A stretch of DNA of 64,000 bases from an uncultured SAR86 cluster bacterium (lineage in GTDB: Bacteria; Pseudomonadota; Gammaproteobacteria; Magnimaribacterales; D2472). Both the position numbers and the translations under genes were made by a program. The stretch spans positions 1-64,000 of the forward strand of contig CACJJI010000003.1 in assembly GCA_902593675.1 (NCBI GenBank), read 5' to 3'. Below are positions 1 through 7,474 of this stretch, one piece after another. The number at the start of each line of letters is the position of its first letter. Within the stretch, counting starts at the first letter, position 1. The notes beneath the pieces are model-generated. The model searched no databases. It was given only the letters and a program-made list of their open reading frames with translations, and was not told the DNA's origin.

Positions 1-255
1 GCAGATATATTAGTTCATGAGGTTTACTCAAATGCAGGATTTCTAAAAAAAACAAAAGACTGGCAGGTATATCATCAAGGGCATCATACCTCCACGTTTG
101 AAGTCGGCGAGATAGCCTCTAGAGCGAAACCAAAACTATTACTTCTATCTCATATACTGTTTTGGGGCTCCACAGCAGATGAGATTCTGAAAGAAACACA
201 ATCAACATATAAAGGTGAAATAAAGATCGCGGAAGATTTGATGATTATCGAATAA
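1..255 (+). CDS. MBL-fold metallohydrolase, C-terminal end (partial)
   Basis: The first 255 bases read open in frame 1 and give the last 84 residues of a protein whose start lies before the window. The motif HQGHHTSTFEVGEIA followed by KPKLLLLSHILFWG is the C-terminal part of ribonuclease Z-like and related metallo-beta-lactamase-fold hydrolases, where the His of HHTS and the His of LSH help hold the metals. The substrate cannot be told from this fragment. The TAA stop directly abuts the CCA end of the tRNA-Ala gene on the other strand. Superfamily assignment is fairly sure; RNase Z itself is only one option. Confidence 0.7.
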   Translation, partial: ADILVHEVYSNAGFLKKTKDWQVYHQGHHTSTFEVGEIASRAKPKLLLLSHILFWGSTADEILKETQSTYKGEIKIAEDLMIIE

Positions 256-331
256 TGGTGGAGCTACGCGGGATCGAACCGCGGACCCCCTGCTTGCAAA
301 GCAGGTGCTCTCCCAGCTGAGCTATAGCCCC
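256..331 (-). tRNA. tRNA-Ala (anticodon TGC)
   Basis: On the minus strand a 76-nt cloverleaf starts GGGGCTATAGCTCAGCTGGG and ends with an encoded CCA. The acceptor stem GGGGCTA/TAGCTCC has a wobble pair, the anticodon loop is TTTGCAA (anticodon TGC), and the T-arm is GCGGTTCGATCCCGC. No rRNA gene is nearby, although this isoacceptor often sits in the 16S-23S spacer. Confidence 0.97.
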
Positions 332-384
332 ACACGAGGGAACAATTGTACAAGATATCTTTTTCAGTGCAACAAACTATCTGT

Positions 385-640
385 ATAAAAAACTATGCTC
401 TCGCAAGGGATTGATGATGCCCAAAACTTGAAATATATTAAAACTTAGGAGTAGAAATATCTTCAAACTTGGGAGCTTGGGGAAAGAAAATTACCATGTT
501 TTCTCATCATCAACCCCTCTTGAGATCGGCTCCTCAATGGAGGCTACCTTAAACCCTGTGTTCGTCTTAGGGAACATGTGTGAAGGGTTCAGGGAGTAAA
601 GCTACCACAACTTTGTAACGGCAGCCCCCATTGAGAATTT
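385..640 (-). ncRNA. candidate structured RNA of unknown family
   Basis: This gene-free stretch between the FecA-like gene and tRNA-Ala holds nested inverted repeats. Bases 533-545 pair with 623-635 (13 bp), enclosing 547-557 with 584-593 and a TGTTC/GAACA hairpin at 559-576. Separately, 505-517 pair with 407-419 (13 bp). In both 13-bp helices the single non-Watson-Crick position is G-U if read from the minus strand but A-C if read from the plus strand, so the minus strand is favoured. In that direction the 3' end runs into a T6 tract near 391-396, as in an intrinsic terminator. It lacks the 6S, SRP, RNase P and tmRNA signatures I know. It may be a separate RNA or the 3' UTR of the receptor gene. 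Confidence 0.5.
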
Positions 641-642
641 GA

Positions 643-2850
643 TTAAAACTTATAACTGAAACCTAGTTTTATAGTCCTTGGTTTTTGTGATCTTGCGCCC
701 TCAGATGGTGCTCTTGAAATAATATCTGCATCATCAGAAACATTTTCAATAATCGCAAATATATCTATTGATTCATTAAGAGCTTTTCTTATGTTTAGAT
801 CAATAATTGTATGAGCATTGATTTTATTGTAAGTGCCGCATGCTGCTATTGAACATGAACTGCCTACATCAATTAATCTCATGTTTCCACTTAGACCATT
901 ATCAGTAACAAATCCTGCAACTAATGACATTGACGAACTAGGAACATATGGCAAGTCATCGCCTGCAGCAACTACACCAAAGTAGTCACTCTCGGAACTA
1001 TTCTTAAAAGTAGCATCTGTAGAGGTATAAGTTAAGGCTATAGGATAACTGACTCCATCACCGTCTAATATCCACGAACCACTAAACTCTATTCCCTCAA
1101 CATCTGCTGCACCACCACTGAAAACGGCAGATTCATCAGGATTACAAGAAGCCCCAGTGACATTAGTGCATTCAGCTGCAAGGTTTGAGTATTCACTAGA
1201 AAAGTAGAATAGCTCTATGTCAGTTGTACCTTCTGAATATCTAATACCAAGCTCAGTATTATCAGCTTCCTCTGGATCTGCTCCAAACATAGGAGTCATG
1301 CCTTCATGAAAACCTGCAACCAGAGTAATGTTGTCACTCAGGTCATATGTAGCGCCAATGCTTGATGTTTTATGATCATTTGTAGCAAAGGTATCTCTAT
1401 TGTCAGCTTCGCCTGTTCTAACCAATGTTAAGTTTGGTCCTGCGCGATCTGACCATCTTCTGTGACGTTGATCGTAATCCTCAGATCTGTAACCTAGGGT
1501 TACATCTAGCTTGCCAAAATCCATAGTATCTTGAAGGTAATATGAAGTTGCACTAGATTCTCTTAATCTGTTATTACTATTATTTAAGCCAATATAACCA
1601 TACAAAGCAGACAAAGAACCATCTGCAGCTTGATCTGCGTATTCGTGAGCCTGAACTCTACTCTCTGAATCTTCCATGTCTCTGTAACCTAAAGTTAGGT
1701 CATGGATTCCCAATGAAGTGTTAATGGTAAATTGATAACCTTCATTGGTGTAGTATCTGTTGTTATGCTTATACTCAATTTCAACTGGAAGCTGACCATC
1801 AAGAATGGCCTGAGCATTTGCACTACCATTATTAGCAGCACTGATTAGTTCATTAATATCGTCTTGCTCACCATGTTCTTTGTCATTGTTAAAGTCACTA
1901 ACTTTAAACCAATCTCTATGATAATCGTTTTGCCATGAAGTAAATTGAACATTAAAATTTTCAAAGTCACCAACATAAGTTAATGAAGTCTGTTCACCGT
2001 CATTCATCATTTTATCGTAAGCAGTTGCTCCATATCTTACTCTTGGATTTGCATTAAAACTTGCCTGTGAAAGACCAACATAGGACTGATTTGATGTCTC
2101 ATCAAGATCTACCATTTTTAGAGTTAATGAATGAGCTCCGCTTTCATACCTAGCTTTAAAAACAAAGTCTGATTTATCAAATCCAGTATCACCGCCAACA
2201 TTCGCAATAGAATCAAAACCATCACTTTCATGCTCATGAACTTCCACTAAAGCACCGAAGTTACCACTGGTTCCTCCATAATATGCATGAGTTCTCATCA
2301 TTCCATTTTCACCTAATTCTTGAATAAATTTACCTGAAGTAGAGCTAGGAATAGGAGTGCTGATTAAATTTATAGCACCTCCAATAGTTTGAGGTCCTTG
2401 AGAAACAGCAGCAGGCCCTTTTAAGACTTCAACTGAGTGAATTCTCCCGGTTGTTGGAAAATAATATGCTGATGATGAAGTATAAGGAGAAGGAGCAACT
2501 AGCACACCATCTTCCATAATCGCCACTTTTGCAGATCTTTCTATAGCCGTGCCTCGAATAGAGATATTTGGTCTAAGTCCGTAGCCCTCTTCAGTTCTCA
2601 TGTAAATACCAGGAACTGCTGTGAGGATTTTCTGAATATCAGTATCCATAGCCTTTAATAGATCATCATTTGAAATTACTTGTCCTGATCCAGCCAACTT
2701 TCTAAGCTCTTCCGCTGAACCAATAATTGTTACTGACTCGATAATTTCCTCAGTATCTTCATCTGCAAATGCTGGAGCAAAGAATAGGATTGATAACAAT
2801 CCCATGATGAAAAAATTTATTTTTGTATGCGTGTTAGGCCAATTTTCCAT
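643..2850 (-). CDS. TonB-dependent outer-membrane receptor, FecA-like
   Basis: A 735-aa outer-membrane iron-chelate receptor. The signal peptide ends about residue 29 (FFAPAFA). A TonB-box-like stretch EEIIESVTIIGS follows, then the plug domain (about 45-170) with RPNISIRGTAIERSAKVAIM and VEVLKGPAAVSQGPQTIGGA, which most resemble ferric-dicitrate receptors. The rest is a beta-barrel ending in the terminal Phe typical of outer-membrane proteins (KLGFSYKF). There is no N-terminal signalling domain of the FecA/FecR type. A Fur box lies about 50 bases upstream, so iron repression is expected. The exact ligand is inferred only from similarity; a siderophore or another metal chelate is possible. 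Confidence 0.88.
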   Translation of the reverse strand: MENWPNTHTKINFFIMGLLSILFFAPAFADEDTEEIIESVTIIGSAEELRKLAGSGQVISNDDLLKAMDTDIQKILTAVPGIYMRTEEGYGLRPNISIRGTAIERSAKVAIMEDGVLVAPSPYTSSSAYYFPTTGRIHSVEVLKGPAAVSQGPQTIGGAINLISTPIPSSTSGKFIQELGENGMMRTHAYYGGTSGNFGALVEVHEHESDGFDSIANVGGDTGFDKSDFVFKARYESGAHSLTLKMVDLDETSNQSYVGLSQASFNANPRVRYGATAYDKMMNDGEQTSLTYVGDFENFNVQFTSWQNDYHRDWFKVSDFNNDKEHGEQDDINELISAANNGSANAQAILDGQLPVEIEYKHNNRYYTNEGYQFTINTSLGIHDLTLGYRDMEDSESRVQAHEYADQAADGSLSALYGYIGLNNSNNRLRESSATSYYLQDTMDFGKLDVTLGYRSEDYDQRHRRWSDRAGPNLTLVRTGEADNRDTFATNDHKTSSIGATYDLSDNITLVAGFHEGMTPMFGADPEEADNTELGIRYSEGTTDIELFYFSSEYSNLAAECTNVTGASCNPDESAVFSGGAADVEGIEFSGSWILDGDGVSYPIALTYTSTDATFKNSSESDYFGVVAAGDDLPYVPSSSMSLVAGFVTDNGLSGNMRLIDVGSSCSIAACGTYNKINAHTIIDLNIRKALNESIDIFAIIENVSDDADIISRAPSEGARSQKPRTIKLGFSYKF

Positions 2851-2899
2851 TTAAATCTCCTTGAAAATGCTCAAGAAGACAGTAAGTCTAATTGAGAAT

Positions 2900-2918
2900 G
2901 GTAATGATAATCATTCTC
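2900..2918 (-). promoter_or_regulatory. Fur box of the FecA-like receptor
   Basis: GGTAATGATAATCATTCTC matches the classical 19-bp Fur consensus GATAATGATAATCATTATC at 17 of 19 positions. It sits within a longer inverted repeat (GAGAATG at 2894-2900, CATTCTC at 2912-2918), between the DoxX gene and the start of the receptor gene. It predicts repression by Fur when iron is plentiful. Confidence 0.88.
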
Positions 2919-2949
2919 ATTTAGATTTACAAGGTTTTTTTTATTTTAT

Positions 2950-3366
2950 TTAGTTATTTCCTTTAATGGCAAAATAAAGCCCCAGCGCAAATAAAAAAAT
3001 CTGCTCACTCATAAACAGTTTTTGTGTAATAAACCAGTCAGAATGTGCTAAATAGAATGCTCCTGTCATGATAACAAGCACTGCACCGCCGGCTAATCGA
3101 GTTACTAGATGGCCTGCTCCACCAAGAAAGCCGCCTAAGATTACTGCAGCCCCCGCACCAACCTCTCCAACAGCAACAAGACTTGCAACAATTTCAGGCG
3201 CTGCTATTCCCATACTTTCAAACCACGTAACCATCTTCTCTGGAGGCAAAGGAAATTTTCCTAACCCATGAAGAATAAATGAAACCCCCAAGACTAATCT
3301 TAAAATCCAAGGCGCTAATCCCTCAAAGGGTCTAGCAACGCTGTCTAAATAATTTGAAATACTCAT
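2950..3366 (-). CDS. DoxX family membrane protein
   Basis: A 138-aa inner-membrane protein with about four hydrophobic segments. The N-terminal stretch LAPWILRLVLGVSFILHGLG is typical of the DoxX family; FESMG and the glycine-rich second segment also fit. DoxX-like proteins are linked to thiol and redox homeostasis at the membrane in some bacteria, but most members have no known function. A GGAGG ribosome-binding site lies four bases before the start. The gene is just upstream of, and codirectional with, the Fur-regulated receptor, yet the Fur box lies after it, so it is probably not itself under that box. Confidence 0.85.
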   Translation of the reverse strand: MSISNYLDSVARPFEGLAPWILRLVLGVSFILHGLGKFPLPPEKMVTWFESMGIAAPEIVASLVAVGEVGAGAAVILGGFLGGAGHLVTRLAGGAVLVIMTGAFYLAHSDWFITQKLFMSEQIFLFALGLYFAIKGNN

Positions 3367-3458
3367 ATAACCTCCGTTTTTATTTATTGTAGCTGATGTC
3401 TTATTAAGAATTGCAATATTTCAATCTATCCTTATATTTATAATCAAAGGAGAGAAAT

Positions 3459-3620
3459 ATGTTTAACCCATTAAAAATGGCAGGTGATATGAAAGGCATG
3501 GAAAAAATGCTAAAACCTGCCTTAGAAAAATTTATGCAGGAATCTGGTTTTGTGAAAGAGTCTGAGTTAAGGAAACTGGAGAAAAGAGTTGCGGAACTGG
3601 AAGCGAAATTAAAAGATTAA
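3459..3620 (+). CDS. small BMFP/UbiK-like coiled-coil protein
   Basis: A 53-aa protein preceded by a good AAAGGAGAG ribosome-binding site six bases before ATG. The sequence starts MFNPLKMAGDMKGMEKML and ends in a charged heptad stretch SELRKLEKRVAELEAKL that should form a coiled coil. A short amphipathic N-terminus followed by a C-terminal coiled coil recalls the UbiK/YqiC (BMFP) family of ubiquinone-biosynthesis accessory factors, but this copy is shorter than the usual 75-90 residues. The gene is convergent with the nucleotidyltransferase-cupin gene, the two stops touching at 3620/3621. The family call is tentative; the coding status is likely. Confidence 0.6.
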   Translation: MFNPLKMAGDMKGMEKMLKPALEKFMQESGFVKESELRKLEKRVAELEAKLKD

Positions 3621-4394
3621 TTAGTTATTCTCATAATAAAATAAGCGCTCTATGTCATCTTCACTTGTGGACTCTCCATATTGAATCTCGATAATATGAC
3701 AAACTTCTTGACTAGGGTTGATTAGCTGATGCCACTCGCCTTGCTTTACATGGAAAACCTCTTCAGTTGATAGCTTTGTCTGCTGGATATCATCTGGGCC
3801 ATCTAGGCTATGCTTTACTTTGCATGAACCTTTGCTAACAAACCATATTTCATTTCGTTTTTGGTGCCTTTGAAATGACATACCCTTGCCAGGCTCTAAA
3901 ATAAGTTCCTTCAGCTTGATTCGATGATCGTGAAAGAGATTATAAAATTTACCCCACACTCTTTCTTCACTGTCAAATTGCCAGTCTTTTAGAATACTAC
4001 TTGAAGAATTAATTTTATTATCTCCACCGACTCCAAATTTAAAAGTTATGCCCTTCACACTCATTTCAGGGATATTTTCTGCTTTTCGGTCGCCCCCATT
4101 GCAAAAGATAATTTCATCTTGCGGGTAACTTAATTTAATTTTTTCTAATGCTAAACAGCAGCTGCCTAGTCTATCGTCATCAAAGCCAAGAACTTCATCT
4201 ACTATCTCTAAATTTGAAATTATTATTTCTCTTTCATGAAATGGCATAAAAAACTTGCCTTTTTTATTTTCAAGCCACTGATCACTATTAAGTGCAACGA
4301 TGAGATAATCTCCAAGCTTTTTTGCAGATTTAAAATACTCTATGTGACCAGAATGTATTGGATCAAAACCGCCACTGACAACTATTCTTTTAAT
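3621..4394 (-). CDS. nucleotidyltransferase - cupin fusion (ATT start)
   Basis: From the first ATG (4247) the protein would lack its catalytic motif. The same frame runs open a further 49 codons upstream and encodes IKRIVVSGGFDPIHSGHIEY, with the GGFDPIHxGH signature of cytidylyl/adenylyltransferases. The only start that fits is ATT at 4394, nine bases after GGAGG; no ATG, GTG or TTG is available in frame. The full protein has 257 residues. Residues 1-130 are the nucleotidyltransferase and 150-250 a mannose-6-phosphate-isomerase-type cupin (LEPGKGMSFQRHQKRNEIW, HVKQGEWHQLINP). Such fusions probably make activated sugars or polyols for surface glycans. The role is inferred; the extension is seen directly. 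Confidence 0.8.
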   Translation of the reverse strand: MKRIVVSGGFDPIHSGHIEYFKSAKKLGDYLIVALNSDQWLENKKGKFFMPFHEREIIISNLEIVDEVLGFDDDRLGSCCLALEKIKLSYPQDEIIFCNGGDRKAENIPEMSVKGITFKFGVGGDNKINSSSSILKDWQFDSEERVWGKFYNLFHDHRIKLKELILEPGKGMSFQRHQKRNEIWFVSKGSCKVKHSLDGPDDIQQTKLSTEEVFHVKQGEWHQLINPSQEVCHIIEIQYGESTSEDDIERLFYYENN

Positions 4395-4467
4395 TTTATA
4401 TATCCTCCAACCAATGGATTATACAAGCAACTAATTAAAATTTCTTAGAGTAAAAGTAACGGAAACG

Positions 4468-5361
4468 TTAAATTTTGATTAAGGGGTTGAAAGTAATCTT
4501 GTCAGGAATCTGATCTGCACCGGGAACTTCTCTAGCGACTAGGAAAGGCTTTAATGCTTCAATGGCTTTAGGTTCATCATAATGGCCGATACTTGGATGA
4601 AGATGATGTATAAAATGTAGCTGCATTGAGTGATTAACAAATCTCGGCATCCAATGAGACCAAAATCGGGTATCTTTATACCTACCAGCTGATGTCCCAA
4701 GATGAGGATAATAAGAAAAAAATACTGTTGTATAAACTGAGCCTATCTTGGCAGGTAACCACCATAATAAAAGAGTTTCCAATGGATAGATGATAACCAG
4801 AACCATCGGTGCAAGTTTAAAAAGCATGGCAAGTGGAATTGCTTGATGAAATGCATTCACAAAAGCTTTGTCGTTTGCAAAGACTTCAACATATTTTCCA
4901 AACTGAAGTGTTGAGCCATCTAAAACATTTTTAATAACTTTAAGAACAGAAGTGTTATGCGCATTTGCGTAGTCAGGGTCTTTCTCTGGATCATTAGTAT
5001 ATGCATGATGTTTCATGTGAGTGATCCTTAAAATATGATAGGGAAACTTAAGGGTTATAAGAGAGATATGACCAACAAAACTATCTAGCCATCTCAGTTT
5101 TGGATTGCCTCTAGAATAATTACCATGCTGAGCCTCATGTGAGGGCAGATAAGCGAAACATGCGCATAGACTTGCTATTAAAAATCCTGTCAATAAATCT
5201 AGCAAACCATTCAAGACTAATGGCCATAAAGAAAGCCATATAGCAGCCTGCCCTAAGCCGATAAGAATCATTTCCCACTGAAATCGTTGAGAAAAGTTTT
5301 TAGCTATAGCTTTTTCTCTTTCAAATGAAAAATCTGCAGCAATGTCTGGTGATTCTCTCAA
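4468..5361 (-). CDS. membrane fatty acid desaturase family protein
   Basis: A 297-aa integral-membrane di-iron enzyme with the three histidine clusters of the family: HEAQH near residue 76, HMKHH near 115 and FIHHLHP near 254. Hydrophobic segments lie between them. Members desaturate or hydroxylate acyl chains, or hydroxylate carotenoids. The boxes are equally compatible with an acyl-lipid desaturase and a beta-carotene hydroxylase-like enzyme, so the substrate is open. Its start overlaps the stop of the upstream 65-aa membrane protein by four bases (ATGA), implying translational coupling. Confidence 0.82.
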   Translation of the reverse strand: MRESPDIAADFSFEREKAIAKNFSQRFQWEMILIGLGQAAIWLSLWPLVLNGLLDLLTGFLIASLCACFAYLPSHEAQHGNYSRGNPKLRWLDSFVGHISLITLKFPYHILRITHMKHHAYTNDPEKDPDYANAHNTSVLKVIKNVLDGSTLQFGKYVEVFANDKAFVNAFHQAIPLAMLFKLAPMVLVIIYPLETLLLWWLPAKIGSVYTTVFFSYYPHLGTSAGRYKDTRFWSHWMPRFVNHSMQLHFIHHLHPSIGHYDEPKAIEALKPFLVAREVPGADQIPDKITFNPLIKI

Positions 5362-5555
5362 AGCCAGGCTCCTCTAATTTTGGCAACAAGTCCAATTAGG
5401 GCTCCTGCACCAAAAGCAAAGACCAAAACATAGGGCGAATCATCAAACAAATTAAATTTTTGAAGGACTGCATTGATGACACTTCCTAAAAAAATTAGGC
5501 CAAACCAAACTTTATTCCAATTTGAAATGTGATCAAAAATTTTTTCTACTATCAT
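5358..5555 (-). CDS. small two-helix membrane protein
   Basis: A 65-aa protein with two hydrophobic helices (WFGLIFLGSVINAVL and YVLVFAFGAGALIGLVA) joined by a short polar linker. I do not recognise the family. Its stop overlaps the start of the desaturase gene by four bases, so the two are almost certainly made together. It may be an accessory subunit or scaffold of the desaturase; this is inference from coupling alone. Confidence 0.65.
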   Translation of the reverse strand: MIVEKIFDHISNWNKVWFGLIFLGSVINAVLQKFNLFDDSPYVLVFAFGAGALIGLVAKIRGAWL

Positions 5556-5599
5556 TGAATATCCATTATGAGCCTATAAATGATATTTTGTCATTTATT

Positions 5600-6073
5600 T
5601 TATGATATATCTTGAGTGATATTATGAAGCTTGATATCAAATGTTAAAACAGAATTAGGGGGTATTGTGGGTCTGCCCTCTTCTCCATATGCCAAATCTG
5701 GGTGAATAAAAACTCTCCAAAAATCACCTTCTTGCATAAGAGAGATTAGCTTTTGACATCCCGGAATTAATTGTGAAAGCTGAATAGTTAGAGGTTCCCC
5801 AATCTCAATAGAGCTCCAGAATATTGTGCCATCCACTAATGTTCCATGAAAATCTGCCGTAATTGTATCTTCGAGTTTTGGTCTAGATGTATTACTTTGA
5901 GAAGATTCTAAAATCATGTATTGAAGTCCTGGCTCAATTTCAATGACCTCAGAATTTAATAAATTCTGCTCCAAAAATAATTCGCTCTGCTGTAAATTCA
6001 TTTCTATATTTAATGGTTTACTGCATGCAGAAATCAAAATTATTGTTGTTAACAGGATTAATATATTTTTCAT
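5600..6073 (-). CDS. FKBP-type peptidyl-prolyl isomerase lipoprotein
   Basis: A 157-aa protein that begins with a lipoprotein signal (MKNILILLTTIILISACSKP, lipobox ISAC, lipidated Cys at 17). An FKBP domain then covers about 70-155: DTITADFHGTLVDGTIFWSS, IPGCQKLISLMQEGD and PDLAYGEEGRPTIPPNSVLT match the FKBP fold. It would catalyse prolyl isomerisation as a periplasmic, membrane-anchored chaperone. The N-terminal dimerisation region of FkpA or Mip is short or absent. It lies downstream of the thiamine operon on the same strand with a 50-base gap, so cotranscription is possible but not required. Confidence 0.87.
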   Translation of the reverse strand: MKNILILLTTIILISACSKPLNIEMNLQQSELFLEQNLLNSEVIEIEPGLQYMILESSQSNTSRPKLEDTITADFHGTLVDGTIFWSSIEIGEPLTIQLSQLIPGCQKLISLMQEGDFWRVFIHPDLAYGEEGRPTIPPNSVLTFDIKLHNITQDIS

Positions 6074-6123
6074 CTTTTCAATTATGCCAGAATATAGCCT
6101 CTAGCATCTCTGGGATTTAAGCT

Positions 6124-6894
6124 TTATGAAATCTTTGTAACAGAAATCTTCCAAATCTCCTCTAGATGCTCTATGAATTCAATCCATTGGTTGAGTTTAT
6201 CTATATGAAACAGATTGCTGCTAAATTTATAACCAAGTGACATTTCATTGATTTGGTTTTTATCTAATTTTAAACTCTTTACTAGTGAAGCTATATCAAA
6301 GCATGGATGATTCACTCCAGAATATTCCCAATCTAGAAAGTAATACTTTTGATTCCAGATCAGATTTGCTCGATGAAGGTCATTATGCGAAAGCACTTTA
6401 TTTGCTCCATCTTGTAATAATTCGTTATATAAATTTAAGGCTTGATTAAATAACAGTTTCTCAGATGAGCTATCCAATAAACTTTGATATAAAATCATTG
6501 AATTAGAGAATATATCTATAGAATTCTTAGGAATTGGATGGCTGTGAAGAGAATAAAGATAGCTGCCTAAGTCATATAAAGCGTTTGTATTTAATTGCTT
6601 ATCAGTAAAAAGGGGTTGTTCGCCAGAAATATACTCCCATATCAAGATGCCTGCTGCAGTATCACTGTAAAGCACTTTAGGAGCCAGGTCTAAATGACTG
6701 ATATCTTTGAGTAAATTCACCTCATGCTGCCGATCAACTGCTAGTCTTGATGCAGGTGAAAGATCAACTCGTATGACTGCCTTAACATCATTGAGAACGC
6801 CCAAATAAACAGTTGAAATTGAGCTTGAAGATAGTTCATGCTCTAAAGTATACCTTCCAGGTATAGATTTAATTTTCTCAAGAGCTGACTGCAT
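6124..6894 (-). CDS. ThiK-like thiamine/choline kinase family protein
   Basis: A phosphotransferase of the aminoglycoside/choline kinase fold, 256 residues from the preferred start. LSHNDLHRANLIW (about 180) is the catalytic loop with the Asp base, and YYFLDWEYSG carries the metal-binding Asp. The start at 6894 is preferred over 6933 because AGAG precedes it and it leaves only a 17-base overlap with the permease gene. Position three in a TPP-riboswitch operon after a receptor and a PnuT-like permease points to phosphorylation of imported thiamine to the monophosphate, as ThiK does. The fold is sure; the substrate rests on context. Confidence 0.78.
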   Translation of the reverse strand: MQSALEKIKSIPGRYTLEHELSSSSISTVYLGVLNDVKAVIRVDLSPASRLAVDRQHEVNLLKDISHLDLAPKVLYSDTAAGILIWEYISGEQPLFTDKQLNTNALYDLGSYLYSLHSHPIPKNSIDIFSNSMILYQSLLDSSSEKLLFNQALNLYNELLQDGANKVLSHNDLHRANLIWNQKYYFLDWEYSGVNHPCFDIASLVKSLKLDKNQINEMSLGYKFSSNLFHIDKLNQWIEFIEHLEEIWKISVTKIS

Positions 6895-7474
6895 TATTCT
6901 CTTTAAGCACTTTACTCCACAAACGGAAACCAAATACTATTATTACTATATAGACTCCAAATAAACATGCTGTGAGCCAAAGATCTCTTGAAATAAATAG
7001 TAGTATTGAAATTGAATCAATGACTAACCAATATAGCCAATTTTCAAGTAATTTTTTTGCAACCATATACGTTGCAACTACTGCCCCCCAAGTAACGAAA
7101 GCATCTAAAAATGGAACTGCTGAATCCGTAAATGAGCTAAGCAAAGTTCCTGAAAAAAATGACAGCATTAATATAATAGAAAGTGCAAAAAAATGATTTA
7201 ATTTACTCCAGGTGTGTACGACAAAATTTTCTTTGTTAATTGCTTCCTTTTTCCATTGTGACCAACCATAAAAACCCATAAATACATAAAAAATTTGTAA
7301 ATATGCCTCCATATATAAGCCCGCTGAACGCATAATAAAAAAATATAGGATGGAACTAAGAATTCCTGAAATCCAGCACAAAATATTTTGTTTGACTGCT
7401 AAGACAAGATACAAAATAGCAAAAATAACCGCTGCTATCTCGACCCAATTCTGAACAATATAATTAAAAATCAT
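6878..7474 (-). CDS. pnuT: PnuC-family permease, probable thiamine transporter PnuT
   Basis: A 198-aa inner-membrane protein with about seven hydrophobic segments. QNILCWISGILSSILYFFIM and the motif YGWSQWKK are hallmarks of the PnuC family of vitamin facilitators (PnuC nicotinamide riboside, PnuT thiamine). Placement behind a TPP riboswitch and before a ThiK-like kinase selects thiamine. In this family uptake is facilitated diffusion driven by phosphorylation of the vitamin inside the cell, which explains the linked kinase. The start overlaps the end of the receptor gene by 11 bases. Confidence 0.85.
   Translation of the reverse strand: MIFNYIVQNWVEIAAVIFAILYLVLAVKQNILCWISGILSSILYFFIMRSAGLYMEAYLQIFYVFMGFYGWSQWKKEAINKENFVVHTWSKLNHFFALSIILMLSFFSGTLLSSFTDSAVPFLDAFVTWGAVVATYMVAKKLLENWLYWLVIDSISILLFISRDLWLTACLFGVYIVIIVFGFRLWSKVLKENNAVSS

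Noticed and set aside
385-640. 6S RNA at the structured region near tRNA-Ala
   Set aside because: It has GGGTTTAAGG-like pieces reminiscent of 6S, but a better 6S candidate with conserved gene order lies at 48697-48865 and the helix layout differs.
4236-4448. Plus-strand frame over the 5' part of the nucleotidyltransferase gene
   Set aside because: It lies opposite the newly extended coding region with the GGFDPIHSGH motif.
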